64,000 bases of DNA from Streptomyces sporangiiformans (GTDB lineage Bacteria; Actinomycetota; Actinomycetes; Streptomycetales; Streptomycetaceae), in NCBI RefSeq assembly GCF_005768555.2, contig NZ_VCHX02000145.1, positions 1 through 64,000 of the forward strand, in the 5' to 3' direction. Below are positions 1 to 8,367 of the stretch, one piece after another. The notes under the pieces were generated by a model. The model was not told the DNA's origin and ran no database searches. It saw only the letters and a program-made list of their open reading frames with translations. A program made the position numbers and the translations under genes. Numbering within the stretch: the stretch's first letter is position 1; every line of letters begins with the position of its first letter.

Positions 1-302
1 GGGGCGTACGGCCCGGTGTTGGTACAGCGTGCGGGTTTCCTGAGACAAGCCCTACGCGACGGGCGATGACGCACCGGCACACGGCCCCTCCCGCCGGTGA
101 CCGACTGCGGGACGGTTGGGGGCGCGCGCCCCGTTTTTAGGGGCGCGGGGAACTGCGCGACCAGCCACGACCGGCCCGCAGCCGAGGTGCGAGCGATGGG
201 GGGCCTGGGGGCGCAGCCCCCTGTTTCGGGAAGGGGTGGGGTTGGGGAAAGGAAACCCTCTGCCACGCGCCTGCGGGCGCAGGCGTGGGGGAGACTCGGC
301 GT
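1..302. other. Intergenic region before nnr
   Basis: No credible gene is visible here. The first 115 bases have no recognisable feature; any gene they belong to lies outside the window. The rest is mostly a dispersed G-rich intergenic repeat, listed separately, followed by the ribosome-binding region of the first gene (GGGGGAGA shortly before the ATG at 303). Confidence 0.6.
132..264 (+). repeat. Dispersed intergenic repeat, copy A
   Basis: This stretch runs from a GGGGCGCGGGGAACTGCGCG block through a GACCAGCC block and a GGGGGCGCAGCCCCC-type hairpin to a TTTCGGGAAGGGG block. Nearly the same sequence recurs in reverse complement at 1781-1894, and part of it at 1895-2032 and 41716-41814. I infer a non-coding, hairpin-forming repeat of a kind seen between genes in Streptomyces. 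Its function is unknown. Confidence 0.75.
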
Positions 303-1769
303 ATGCGTAGTGCGTACGGAGTGGAAACGGTGAGGGCGGCCGAGCGGGAACTGATGGCGCGGCTCCCGGAGGGGGCGCTCATGCAGCGGGCAGCCGCTGG
401 ACTGGCCGCCGCCTGCGCGGAGTTGCTGGGCCGGGTGTACGGCGCCCGTGTCGTCCTGCTGGTCGGCAGCGGCGACAACGGCGGAGACGCCCTGTACGCG
501 GGAGCCCGCCTCGCCCGCCGCGGCGCCGGCGTCACGGCGGTACTGCTCGCACCCGACCGGACGCATGCCGGCGGCCTGGCCGCGCTCCGGCGCGCCGGCG
601 GCAGCGTGGCTCCGGGCCGGCGGGACGACGCAGGCCAGGGCCCCGCCGACCTGGCCGCCGCCGAGCGGGTGATTCTCGCGGCCGATCTCGTGGTCGACGG
701 CATCGTCGGAATCGGTGGCAAAGGGGGGCTCCGGCCGGACGCCGCCGCGCTGGCCGAGGTCACCGCGGCCTCCCGCGCCGCCGTGGTCGCCGTGGATCTG
801 CCAAGCGGTGTCGAGGCCGACACCGGAGAGGTACGGGGCGCGGCGGTGCGCGCCGATCTGACGGTGACCTTCGGGACCCACAAGCCGGGGCTGCTGATCG
901 ATCCCGCACGGGAGTACGCCGGGTCGGTGAGGCTGATCGACATCGGCCTCTCGATGCCCGACGAGGCCGAGCTGGAGGCCTTGCAGCATGCCGACGTGGC
1001 GGCGTTGCTGCCGGTGCCGAGGGCCGAGAGCGACAAGTACCGGCGGGGGGTCGTAGGGATCGCCGCCGGGTCCGCGCGGTACCCCGGCGCGGCCGTACTC
1101 GCCGTGGCCGGGGCCCTGCGGGGCGGGGCGGGAGCCGTTCGGTACGTCGGGCCCGCCGGGGACGCCGTGATCGCGCGGTTCCCGGAGACGCTGGTGTCCT
1201 CCGGATCGCCCGAGCGGGCCGGGCGGGTGCAGGCGTGGGTCGTCGGGCCCGGGGCCGGGGACGACGCGGAGGCCGTGGCGGCGGTGCTGCGGGCGGACGT
1301 GCCCGTTCTCGTGGACGCGGACGGGTTGCGGCTCGCGGACCGTGATCTCGTACGGGCGCGGAGGGCGCCCACGCTGCTGACGCCGCACGCGGGCGAGGCC
1401 GCGGCGTTGCTCGGCGTCTCGCGGGACGAGGTCGAGGGAGCGCGGCTGCACTCCGTGCGGGAGCTCGCGGGCCGGTATGGGGCGACGGTGTTGTTGAAGG
1501 GGTCGACCACGCTGGTGGCTTCGGCCGCGGGTGGGGTGGTCCGGGTCAATCCGACGGGTACGTCCTGGCTCGCCACCGCGGGGAGCGGGGACGTGCTGTC
1601 GGGGCTCACCGGGTCGCTGCTCGCCGCGGGGCTCGGGGCGCTGGATGCGGGGAGTGCCGGGGCGTATCTGCACGGGCTTGCGGGGCGGTTCGCGGCGGAT
1701 GGGGCGCCGATGGGGGCGCATGACGTGGCCGAGGAGATTCGCTCCGCGTGGCGGGATGTCGTGGGCTGA
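303..1769 (+). CDS. nnr: Bifunctional NAD(P)H-hydrate epimerase / ADP-dependent dehydratase
   Basis: This 488-residue protein repairs damaged NADH and NADPH. The N-terminal half (about residues 1-220) is a YjeF_N epimerase domain with the motif GSGDNGGDALYAGARL and the stretch DLPSGVEADTG. The C-terminal half is a ribokinase-like dehydratase with VVGIAAGSARYPGAA, VDADGL, LTPHAGEAAALLG and the terminal ATAGSGDVLSGLTG signature. Length and domain order match the usual bacterial two-domain form. The ATG at 303 is chosen because MRSAYGVETVRAAE matches the family N-terminus; an upstream ATG at 285 would add six unlikely residues. The gene precedes alr, a conserved Streptomyces order, but a 309-base repeat-filled gap separates them, so they are probably not tightly co-translated. 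Confidence 0.93.
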   Translation: MRSAYGVETVRAAERELMARLPEGALMQRAAAGLAAACAELLGRVYGARVVLLVGSGDNGGDALYAGARLARRGAGVTAVLLAPDRTHAGGLAALRRAGGSVAPGRRDDAGQGPADLAAAERVILAADLVVDGIVGIGGKGGLRPDAAALAEVTAASRAAVVAVDLPSGVEADTGEVRGAAVRADLTVTFGTHKPGLLIDPAREYAGSVRLIDIGLSMPDEAELEALQHADVAALLPVPRAESDKYRRGVVGIAAGSARYPGAAVLAVAGALRGGAGAVRYVGPAGDAVIARFPETLVSSGSPERAGRVQAWVVGPGAGDDAEAVAAVLRADVPVLVDADGLRLADRDLVRARRAPTLLTPHAGEAAALLGVSRDEVEGARLHSVRELAGRYGATVLLKGSTTLVASAAGGVVRVNPTGTSWLATAGSGDVLSGLTGSLLAAGLGALDAGSAGAYLHGLAGRFAADGAPMGAHDVAEEIRSAWRDVVG

Positions 1770-1780
1770 GGTGGTGAGGG

Positions 1781-1894
1781 CTCTTCCCCGACCCCGCCCC
1801 TTCCCGAAACTGGGGGCTCCGCCCCCAGCCCCCCCATCGCTCGCACTTCGGCTGCGGGCCGTTCGTGGCTGGTCGCGCAGTTCCTCGCGCCCCT
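1781..1894 (-). repeat. Dispersed intergenic repeat, copy B1 (inverted)
   Basis: Read on the minus strand this matches copy A closely through the GAACTGCGCGACCAGCCACG block, the CCCGCAGCCG block, the GGGGGCGGAGCCCCC hairpin and the TTTCGGGAAGGGG block. Copies A and B1 therefore flank the nnr gene as inverted repeats of just over 100 bp. Transcripts ending here could fold into strong GC hairpins, which may serve as a terminator; that role is inferred. Confidence 0.75.
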
Positions 1895-2032
1895 GGCTGG
1901 GGGCTGCGCCCCCGAGCCCCCGGGTCGTGTGTCGGCTGCGGGACGGTCGTGGCTGGTCGCGCCCGCGCGGCGGAGCCGCATGATGTCACAGCCTCGCGCC
2001 CCTAAAGGGGCGCCCCCTTTAGGGGCGCGGGG
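1895..2032 (-). repeat. Dispersed intergenic repeat, copy B2 (variant subtype)
   Basis: This second unit lies in tandem with B1 and in the same orientation. It shares the GCGCGACCAGCCACGACC core but has a different insert, GACATCATGCGGCTCCGCCG on the minus strand. The same insert recurs, with one base changed, in copy C at 41716-41814. The end nearest alr holds the complementary pair CCCCTAAAGGGGCGCC / CCCCTTTAGGGGCGCG, which can fold as a hairpin. Confidence 0.7.
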
Positions 2033-2078
2033 ACGGTGTCCGACGGGCCTGTCCGAGCACTCTGCGACACTGGGCGCG

Positions 2079-3323
2079 ATGAGTGAGACAGCAGTCGCGC
2101 GTGCTCGCGCCGAGATCGACCTGGCCGCCCTGAGGGCCAATGTGCGGACCCTGCGTGCCCACGCACCCGCCGCCGCCCTCATGGCGGTGGTCAAGTCGGA
2201 CGCTTACGGGCACGGGGCGGTCCCGTGTGCCCGGGCGGCCCTCGCCGCGGGCGCCACCTGGCTGGGCACGGCCACGCCCGAGGAGGCGCTGGCCCTGCGC
2301 GCGGCGGGCCTGCCGGGCCGGATCATGTGCTGGCTGTGGGCACCGGGCGGCCCCTGGCGCGAGGCCGTCGAGGCCGACCTGGACCTGGGCGTCAGCGGGC
2401 TCTGGGCGCTGCGGGAGGTCGCGCGGGCCGCGCGCACGGCGGGCCGCGCCGCCCGCATCCAGCTCAAGGCCGACACCGGTCTGGGGCGGGGCGGCTGTCA
2501 GCCCGGCGACTGGGAGGAGCTCGTCGGCGAGGCGCTGCGCGCCGAGGCGGAGGGACTCGTCCGGGTCACCGGGCTCTGGTCGCACTTCGCGTGTGCCGAC
2601 GAGCCGGGGCACCCCTCCATCGACGCCCAGCTCGCCCGTTTCCGCGAGATGGTCGGGTACGCCGAGGAGCGGGGCGTACGGCCGGAGGTGCGGCACATCG
2701 CCAACTCGCCCGCCACGCTCACCCTCCCCGAGGCCCACTTCGATCTCGTACGCACGGGAATCGCGACGTACGGCATCTCGCCCGGCCCCGAGCTCGGCAC
2801 CGCGGCCGATCTCGGACTGCGCCCGGTGATGACACTGTGGGCGTCACTCGCGCTGGTGAAGCGCGTTCCGGCGGGGCACGGCGTCAGTTACGGGCATCAG
2901 TACGTCACATCGGGCGACACGACCCTCGGCCTCGTGCCCGTCGGGTACGCGGACGGCATCCCGCGCCACGCCTCCGGCACCGGCCCCGTCCTGGTCGGCG
3001 GCAAATGGCGGACGGTCGCCGGCCGGGTCGCGATGGACCAGTTCGCGGTCGACCTCGGCGGGGACACACCGCCGGTGGGCGAGCGGGCGGTGCTGTTCGG
3101 GCCCGGTGACGGGGGCGAGCCGACCGCGGAGGACTGGGCTCAGGCCGCGGGCACGATCGCTTACGAAATCGTCACCCGGATCGGAACCCGCGTGCCGCGC
3201 GTCTACGTGAATGAAGAACAAGACGGGTACGCCCTTTCCGGAGGCGGCCCCCGGACCTCCGGCACAGGACAGAGGGAACCAGCAGCACCAGACGACACTG
3301 CGGTGAAGAGGAGCGGTACGTGA
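2079..3323 (+). CDS. alr: Alanine racemase
   Basis: This PLP enzyme interconverts L- and D-alanine for peptidoglycan. The pyridoxal lysine is K39 in VVKSDAYGHG, and the second catalytic base is the tyrosine in GHGVSYGHQYV. The remaining fold is complete (HSP-like HIANSPATL, VGYADGIPR, MDQFAVDLGG). The product is 414 residues, a little longer than the usual 370-390 because of a 35-residue Gly/Pro-rich tail after the last conserved element. The ATG at 2079 gives MSETAVARARAEIDLAAL, the normal N-terminus. The stop overlaps the GTG of the hydrolase gene by four bases (GTGA), which indicates translational coupling. Confidence 0.96.
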   Translation: MSETAVARARAEIDLAALRANVRTLRAHAPAAALMAVVKSDAYGHGAVPCARAALAAGATWLGTATPEEALALRAAGLPGRIMCWLWAPGGPWREAVEADLDLGVSGLWALREVARAARTAGRAARIQLKADTGLGRGGCQPGDWEELVGEALRAEAEGLVRVTGLWSHFACADEPGHPSIDAQLARFREMVGYAEERGVRPEVRHIANSPATLTLPEAHFDLVRTGIATYGISPGPELGTAADLGLRPVMTLWASLALVKRVPAGHGVSYGHQYVTSGDTTLGLVPVGYADGIPRHASGTGPVLVGGKWRTVAGRVAMDQFAVDLGGDTPPVGERAVLFGPGDGGEPTAEDWAQAAGTIAYEIVTRIGTRVPRVYVNEEQDGYALSGGGPRTSGTGQREPAAPDDTAVKRSGT

Positions 3324-4552
3324 GCGAGAGCAGTGCGGAGGCCGCCGCCTCGGTAGTCTCCGCCGCGGGGAACGCCGGGAACTGGCGCAAGGCGGGCCTC
3401 GCGGGCGCGGCGATAGGCGTCATCGCGGCGGGCGCTGCCGCCGGCGTCGCGATCGAGCGGCTCACGGTCGGCCGCGGCATGCGCAGAAAGGCCCGGCTGG
3501 CGCTCGACTCGGCCGGTCCGTACGGCGCGCTGCGCGGCATGCCCGGCACAGCGACCGCGGACGACGGCACGGAGCTGTACTACGAGGTCGACGACGTGGA
3601 GCAGGACACCACGCTCACGCCCCGCCGCCGCAGACTCTTCGGGCGCAAGGCCCCGGCCCCGGTCACCGTCGTCTTCAGCCACGGCTACTGCCTCAGCCAG
3701 GACTCCTGGCACTTCCAGCGCGCCGCGCTGCGCGGTGTGGTGCGGACCGTCCACTGGGACCAGCGCAGCCACGGCCGCTCGGGTCGCGGCGTCGCCCAGA
3801 CGCGGGACGGCGTGCCGGTCGACATCGACCAGCTCGGCCGTGACCTGAAGGCGGTCATCGACGCGGCCGCACCCGAGGGCCCGCTCGTGCTCGTCGGTCA
3901 CTCGATGGGCGGCATGACGGTGATGGCGCTCGCCGACCAGTACCCGGACCTCGTGCGCGAGCGCGTGGTCGGGGTGGCGCTCGTCGGTACGTCGTCGGGG
4001 AACCTGGGTGAGGTCAACTTCGGGCTGCCCGTGGCGGGCGTCAACGCGGTGCGGCGTGTCCTGCCCGGGATACTGAAGGCGATGGGGCAGCAGGCCGAGC
4101 TGGTGGAGCGCGGGCGGCGCGCCACGGCCGATCTGTTCGCGGGGATCGTCAAGCGGTACTCGTTCGCGACCCGGGACATCGACCCGGCGGTCGCGCGGTT
4201 CGCGGAGCGGCTGATCGAGGGCACGCCGATCGACGTGGTCGCGGAGTTCTACCCGGCCTTCGCCGACCACGACAAGACCGAGGCACTGGCGTCCTTCGAC
4301 GAACTGCCCGTGCTCGTGCTGGCCGGAGTCAAGGACCTGGTGACCCCGAGCGAGCACAGCGAGGCGATCGCGGACCTGCTGCCGGACGCGGAGCTGGTGC
4401 TCGTGCCGGACGCCGGGCACCTGGTGATGCTGGAGCACCCGGAGGTCGTCACCGACCGCCTCGCCGACCTCCTCACCCGCGCGGGAGCCGTCCCGGCAGG
4501 GGCTACCGTGGGTGGTTATGGAAGCACCAGCAGCACCGCACAACCCGGCTGA
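3320..4552 (+). CDS. Alpha/beta-hydrolase, membrane-anchored
   Basis: This is a 410-residue alpha/beta-hydrolase-fold protein. An N-terminal hydrophobic segment (about residues 25-45, GLAGAAIGVIAAGAAAGVA) probably anchors it in the membrane. The nucleophile elbow is GHSMGG, the oxyanion-loop region is SHGYCLSQDSWHF, the acid is in LAGVKDLVTP and the histidine in DAGHLVMLEHP, so the triad is complete. The substrate cannot be read from the sequence. The gene overlaps alr by GTGA, and its last 35 bases overlap the start of tsaE. This order alr-hydrolase-tsaE is conserved in Streptomyces. Confidence 0.88.
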   Translation: MSESSAEAAASVVSAAGNAGNWRKAGLAGAAIGVIAAGAAAGVAIERLTVGRGMRRKARLALDSAGPYGALRGMPGTATADDGTELYYEVDDVEQDTTLTPRRRRLFGRKAPAPVTVVFSHGYCLSQDSWHFQRAALRGVVRTVHWDQRSHGRSGRGVAQTRDGVPVDIDQLGRDLKAVIDAAAPEGPLVLVGHSMGGMTVMALADQYPDLVRERVVGVALVGTSSGNLGEVNFGLPVAGVNAVRRVLPGILKAMGQQAELVERGRRATADLFAGIVKRYSFATRDIDPAVARFAERLIEGTPIDVVAEFYPAFADHDKTEALASFDELPVLVLAGVKDLVTPSEHSEAIADLLPDAELVLVPDAGHLVMLEHPEVVTDRLADLLTRAGAVPAGATVGGYGSTSSTAQPG

Positions 4553-5045
4553 CACCATGCCCGTCACCGCCCGGCTCACCGTCGAATCCCCCGAACAGAT
4601 GCAGGAGTTGGGCCGCCGTCTGGCCAAGCTGCTGCGGGCCGGTGATCTCGTGATGCTCACCGGGGAGCTCGGCGCGGGCAAGACGACGCTGGCTCGCGGG
4701 CTCGGCGAGGGGCTCGGTGTGCGGGGCGCGGTCACGTCGCCGACCTTCGTGATCGCCCGCGTGCACCCGTCCCTCGGTGACGGGCCGCCGCTCGTCCACG
4801 TGGACGCGTACCGCCTCGGCGGGGGGCTCGACGAGATGGAGGACCTCGATCTCGACGTCTCGCTGCCCGACTCGGTGATCGTCGTGGAGTGGGGCGAGGG
4901 CAAGGTCGAGGAGCTCACCGAGGACCGGCTGCATGTGCTGATCCACCGGGCGGTGGGGGACACCACCGACGAGGTACGGCACGTCACCCTCACCGGAGTC
5001 GGACAGCGGTGGGCCACGGTCGACCTCGGCGTGCTCGCGGTCTGA
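4518..5045 (+). CDS. tsaE: tRNA t6A synthesis ATPase TsaE
   Basis: This P-loop ATPase drives the TsaB-TsaD complex that makes N6-threonylcarbamoyl-adenosine on tRNAs reading ANN codons. The Walker A motif GELGAGKTTLARGL is followed by the family signature SPTFVIARVH and HVDAYRL, and later VVEWGEG. The ATG at 4518 (MEAPAAPH) gives 175 residues and overlaps the hydrolase gene; the ATG at 4557 (MPVTARLTV) is an alternative nearer the family norm. tsaB and tsaD follow in the same orientation, separated by two small genes. Confidence 0.93.
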   Translation: MEAPAAPHNPADTMPVTARLTVESPEQMQELGRRLAKLLRAGDLVMLTGELGAGKTTLARGLGEGLGVRGAVTSPTFVIARVHPSLGDGPPLVHVDAYRLGGGLDEMEDLDLDVSLPDSVIVVEWGEGKVEELTEDRLHVLIHRAVGDTTDEVRHVTLTGVGQRWATVDLGVLAV

Positions 5046-5183
5046 TCACGGACAGTCGTCACGGGCGGTCGCCCACGGGCCGGGTGCCCCAGGCCTTCGT
5101 ACGTTCGCCCTAAGGTTCCGACAAGTCGTCGGCAAGATGTTGCGTACCGCGCCTTCGCCGTGTTCACATGGTTACCGGTGTTG

Positions 5184-5199
5184 GTTAGGTCTACCTAAC
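5184..5199. promoter_or_regulatory. Perfect palindrome, possible metal-regulator operator
   Basis: GTTAGGT-CT-ACCTAAC is a perfect 7+2+7 inverted repeat in the leader of the 57-residue gene, about 33 bases before its ATG. The arms resemble those of actinobacterial DtxR/DmdR iron boxes (AGGT...ACCT). The spacing between arms is shorter than in the canonical 19-bp box, so the regulator is uncertain. Confidence 0.4.
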
Positions 5200-5231
5200 T
5201 TCGTCTGCGCCCGGAGCCCCAGGAGGCGGCC

Positions 5232-5405
5232 ATGTCGACTTCGGAACGTGATGTGGCGCGGCCGCGTGTTCCTGCGAAGCCCGCCGGGGTGTCGATGCGT
5301 GAGCTGCTCGCGGCAAGCGCCGCAGCCCACGCCGTGTCCACGCCCCCACGCGCTCCCGCCCCACAGGCCCCCGCGCCCGAGGAGCGCCACCGCGAGGCCG
5401 CCTGA
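5232..5405 (+). CDS. Small conserved hypothetical protein (57 aa)
   Basis: ATG at 5232 is preceded by a perfect AGGAGG at 5221-5226. The product begins MSTSERDVARPRVPAKPAGV, continues SMRELLAASAAAHAVST and ends with an Ala/Pro-rich tail, APAPQAPAPEERHREAA. There is no signal peptide, membrane segment or cysteine. I do not recognise a family with known function; the position between tsaE and tsaB-rimI-tsaD suggests a conserved Streptomyces gene. The strong ribosome-binding site and the palindrome upstream argue that it is real and regulated. Confidence 0.7.
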   Translation: MSTSERDVARPRVPAKPAGVSMRELLAASAAAHAVSTPPRAPAPQAPAPEERHREAA

Positions 5406-5452
5406 GCGCTCCGCCGGCAGGGCCACCCTGAACAGGGCGCCCGGCCTTGCGC

Positions 5453-6031
5453 CTACTCGACGACGACGACCTTCGTGCCGACCGTGGCGAACTTCCACAT
5501 CGCGGCGCCGTCCTCGCGTGACTGGCGGATGCCGCCGAGCTTCTGCGAGGCGTCCGGTGCGGCGGTCGAGCCGTCGACCGCTGCGCTGAAGCCGATCGCG
5601 ACGCCGTCCACGGTCGCGAAGCGGACGACATGCTCGATGGCGACGCCGTCGGAACCGGTGACCGCGCCGGAGCGAGAGGTGACCTTGTACGAGGTGGGCG
5701 CCGGGTCCACCGTGCCCGGCGTGACCTCGAAAGTGCGCCGGACCCGGTCGTTCGCTCCGACGAGCCAGACGCGGTCGTCGTCCAGCGAGTAGACGACCCG
5801 GTCGCCCGTGCCCGACCGGGCGGGGAGCGCGGCCAGGTCCTCGGCGCCCGGCGCCTTCGACGCGTTGGTCGTCGGGGACTTGGTGGGCTGCGGTTTGCCC
5901 AGGTCCTCCGGCACATTGGCCGACGCCCGGTAGGCGAGGAAGCCGACTGCGACGATCGCCGCCGTGGTGAGCCCGGCCACGAATCCCGAGCTGCTCCTAG
6001 CCACCTTGTGTGCCCACCTCTCGTACCGCAT
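5453..6031 (-). CDS. Conserved hypothetical protein, membrane-anchored
   Basis: This gene encodes a 192-residue protein of unknown function on the minus strand, opposite to its tsa neighbours. A short basic N-terminus (MRYERWAHKVARSS) precedes one hydrophobic segment, GFVAGLTTAAIVAVGFLAY (about residues 16-35). A Pro/Thr/Ser linker and an extracytoplasmic domain of about 140 residues follow, rich in beta-type sequence and ending KFATVGTKVVVVE. There is no lipobox and no catalytic motif that I recognise. The ATG at 6031 is preferred over one 24 bases upstream because it places the basic residues directly before the membrane segment. It is divergent from tsaB, with about 80 bases between them for both promoters. 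Confidence 0.75.
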   Translation of the reverse strand: MRYERWAHKVARSSSGFVAGLTTAAIVAVGFLAYRASANVPEDLGKPQPTKSPTTNASKAPGAEDLAALPARSGTGDRVVYSLDDDRVWLVGANDRVRRTFEVTPGTVDPAPTSYKVTSRSGAVTGSDGVAIEHVVRFATVDGVAIGFSAAVDGSTAAPDASQKLGGIRQSREDGAAMWKFATVGTKVVVVE

Positions 6032-6114
6032 ACGTCTTTTCGGTGACGGTAGCACCAGGTGGTGGCCGGGCCATGGCGGCCGTGCCCAGGCCTCGGGCGC
6101 CGTAGGCTGTTCGC

Positions 6115-6768
6115 GTGCTCTTGCTCGCTCTGGATACCGCCACTTCCGCCGTCACCGTCGCGCTGCACGACGGGACGTCCGTCGTCGCCTCGTCGAGTCA
6201 GGTGGACGCCCGTCGGCACGGGGAACTGCTGCTGCCCGCCGTCGACCGGCTGCTGGCCGAGGCCGGGCTGCGGCTCGACGCCGTCACCGGCATCGTCGTC
6301 GGCGTGGGCCCCGGCCCGTACACCGGGCTGCGGGTCGGCCTGATGACCGCCGACACCCTCGGGCTCGCGCTGGGCGTGCCCGTGTACGGCCTCTGCACCC
6401 TCGACGGCCTCGCGTACGCGGCCGACATCGGGACCCCCTTCGTCGTGGCGACCGACGCCCGGCGCAAGGAGGTCTACTGGGCGCGTTACTCCGATTCCCG
6501 TACGCGGGACACCGAGCCCGCCGTGGACCGGCCCGCCGAGATCGCCGAGGCCGTAGCCGGTCTGCCCGCGGTCGGCGCGGGCGCGCGGCTCTACCCCGAC
6601 ACGTTCCCCGACGCGCACGAACCCGAGAACGTCTCCGCGGCGGCACTCGCGTCCCTCGCGGCGGAGAAGCTGGCGCGCGGCGAGGAACTCCCGGCCCCCC
6701 GCCCGATGTACCTGCGCCGCCCCGACGCCCAGGTACCCAAGAACTACAAGGTGGTCACCCCCAAGTGA
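6115..6768 (+). CDS. tsaB: tRNA t6A complex dimerisation protein TsaB
   Basis: This 217-residue ASKHA-fold protein partners TsaD in t6A synthesis. The N-terminus LLLALDTATSAVTVAL is the family's characteristic first strand, and VGVGPGPYTGLRVGLMTAD is the typical TsaB loop. The GTG at 6115 gives the standard start. The stop TGA overlaps the GTG of rimI (GTGA), so the two are translationally coupled. Confidence 0.94.
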   Translation: MLLLALDTATSAVTVALHDGTSVVASSSQVDARRHGELLLPAVDRLLAEAGLRLDAVTGIVVGVGPGPYTGLRVGLMTADTLGLALGVPVYGLCTLDGLAYAADIGTPFVVATDARRKEVYWARYSDSRTRDTEPAVDRPAEIAEAVAGLPAVGAGARLYPDTFPDAHEPENVSAAALASLAAEKLARGEELPAPRPMYLRRPDAQVPKNYKVVTPK

Positions 6769-7283
6769 CGGCGGTGCTGCGCGAGATGCGCTGGTGGGAC
6801 ATCGACCCCGTACTGGCGCTGGAGAAGGACCTCTTCCCCGAGGATGCCTGGTCGCGGGGCATGTTCTGGTCGGAGCTGGCCCATTCGCGAGGGCCGGCCG
6901 CGACACGACGGTATGTCGTGGCCAAGGACGGTGAGCGGCTCGTCGGGTACGGGGGCCTCGCCGCCCAGGGCGACGTGGGGGACGTACAGACCATCGCCGT
7001 CGCCCGTGACCAGTGGGGCACCGGGCTCGGCGCGCTGATCCTGACCGAGCTGCTGCGGGCCGCGACCGCCTTCGAGTGCGCCGAGGTGCTGCTCGAATGC
7101 CGGATCGACAACATCCGCGCCCAGAAGCTGTACGAGCGCTTCGGCTTCGAGCCCATCGGTTTCCGGCGCGGCTACTACCAGCCGGGCAACATCGACGCGC
7201 TCGTGATGCGCCTCGGCACGGCGTCCGACAGTGGCTCCACCGCGGGTTCCCCCTCTGCACAAGGAACAGATACCCATGACTGA
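6765..7283 (+). CDS. rimI: Ribosomal-protein alanine N-acetyltransferase RimI
   Basis: This 172-residue GNAT acetyltransferase modifies N-terminal amines, classically of ribosomal protein S18. The sequence VTAVLREMRWWDIDPVLALE starts at a GTG overlapping the tsaB stop. The acetyl-CoA loop is VARDQWGTGLGALIL, and the C-terminal half contains NIRAQKLYERFGFEPIGFR and YYQPGNIDALVM, both typical of RimI. The C-terminus has about 20 extra polar residues. The order tsaB-rimI-tsaD is widespread in actinobacteria. Confidence 0.92.
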   Translation: MTAVLREMRWWDIDPVLALEKDLFPEDAWSRGMFWSELAHSRGPAATRRYVVAKDGERLVGYGGLAAQGDVGDVQTIAVARDQWGTGLGALILTELLRAATAFECAEVLLECRIDNIRAQKLYERFGFEPIGFRRGYYQPGNIDALVMRLGTASDSGSTAGSPSAQGTDTHD

Positions 7284-8367
7284 CGAACCTCTCGTCCTCG
7301 GCATCGAGACCTCCTGCGACGAGACCGGCGTCGGCATCGTCCGCGGCTCCACGCTGCTCGCGGACGCGATCGCGTCGAGCGTCGACGAGCACGCGCGCTT
7401 CGGCGGCGTCGTACCGGAGGTCGCGAGCCGCGCGCATCTGGAAGCGATGGTGCCGACCATCGAGCGGGCCCTGAAGGAGGCGGGGGTGAGCGCGCGCGAT
7501 CTCGACGGGATCGCGGTCACGGCCGGCCCCGGGCTCGCGGGCGCCCTGCTCGTCGGCGTCTCGGCGGCGAAGGCGTACGCGTACGCGCTGGGCAAGCCGC
7601 TGTACGGCGTCAACCACTTGGCCTCGCACATCTGCGTGGACCAGCTGGAGCACGGCGCGCTGCCGGAGCCGACGATGGCGCTGCTGGTCTCCGGCGGCCA
7701 CTCCTCGCTGCTGCTCTCCACGGACATCACCTCCGACGTACGGCCGATGGGCGCGAGCATCGACGACGCGGCGGGAGAGGCGTTCGACAAGATCGCGCGC
7801 GTGCTGGACCTGGGTTTCCCGGGCGGTCCGGTCATCGACCGGTACGCGCGTGAGGGCGACCCGGAGGCGATCGCGTTCCCGCGCGGGCTGACCGGGCCGC
7901 GCGACCCGGCGTACGACTTCTCCTTCTCCGGTCTGAAGACCGCCGTGGCCCGCTGGATCGAGGCGAAGCGGGCGGCGGGGGAGGAGGTGCCGGTGCGCGA
8001 TGTGGCCGCGTCCTTCCAGGAGGCGGTCGTGGACGTGCTGACCCGGAAGGCCGTACGCGCGTGTCGTGACCAGGGTGTCGACCACCTCATGATCGGCGGC
8101 GGGGTGGCCGCCAACTCCAGGCTGCGGGTCCTCGCCCAGGAGCGCTGCGAGGCCGCCGGGATCCGACTGCGGGTCCCCCGGCCCAAGTTGTGCACCGACA
8201 ACGGCGCGATGGTGGCGGCGCTCGGCGCGGAGATGGTGGCGCGCGGGCGCGCGGCCTCGGACTGGGACCTCTCGGCGGACTCCTCGCTTCCGGTGACGGA
8301 TCCGCACGTCCCTGGGCGCACGCATGATCACGTGCACGAGGTGAGCAAGGAGAACCTGTACTCGTGA
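7276..8367 (+). CDS. tsaD: tRNA N6-adenosine threonylcarbamoyltransferase TsaD
   Basis: This 363-residue enzyme transfers the threonylcarbamoyl group to A37 of tRNA. The motif GIETSCDETGVGIV opens the protein, and the metal-binding HLASH motif (VNHLASHICVD) and the SGGHSSLLLS loop are intact. The glycine-rich GGGVAANSRLR and CTDNGAMVAALG motifs complete the ASKHA fold. The ATG at 7276 follows AAGGAACAG and overlaps the last eight bases of rimI. The gene ends in a GTGA overlap with the small downstream gene. Confidence 0.96.
   Translation: MTDEPLVLGIETSCDETGVGIVRGSTLLADAIASSVDEHARFGGVVPEVASRAHLEAMVPTIERALKEAGVSARDLDGIAVTAGPGLAGALLVGVSAAKAYAYALGKPLYGVNHLASHICVDQLEHGALPEPTMALLVSGGHSSLLLSTDITSDVRPMGASIDDAAGEAFDKIARVLDLGFPGGPVIDRYAREGDPEAIAFPRGLTGPRDPAYDFSFSGLKTAVARWIEAKRAAGEEVPVRDVAASFQEAVVDVLTRKAVRACRDQGVDHLMIGGGVAANSRLRVLAQERCEAAGIRLRVPRPKLCTDNGAMVAALGAEMVARGRAASDWDLSADSSLPVTDPHVPGRTHDHVHEVSKENLYS

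Noticed and set aside
137..2194. Open minus-strand frame of 685 codons opposite nnr
   Set aside because: Ser/Ala/Pro/Arg-rich shadow of the nnr gene and the flanking repeats, with no recognisable domain.
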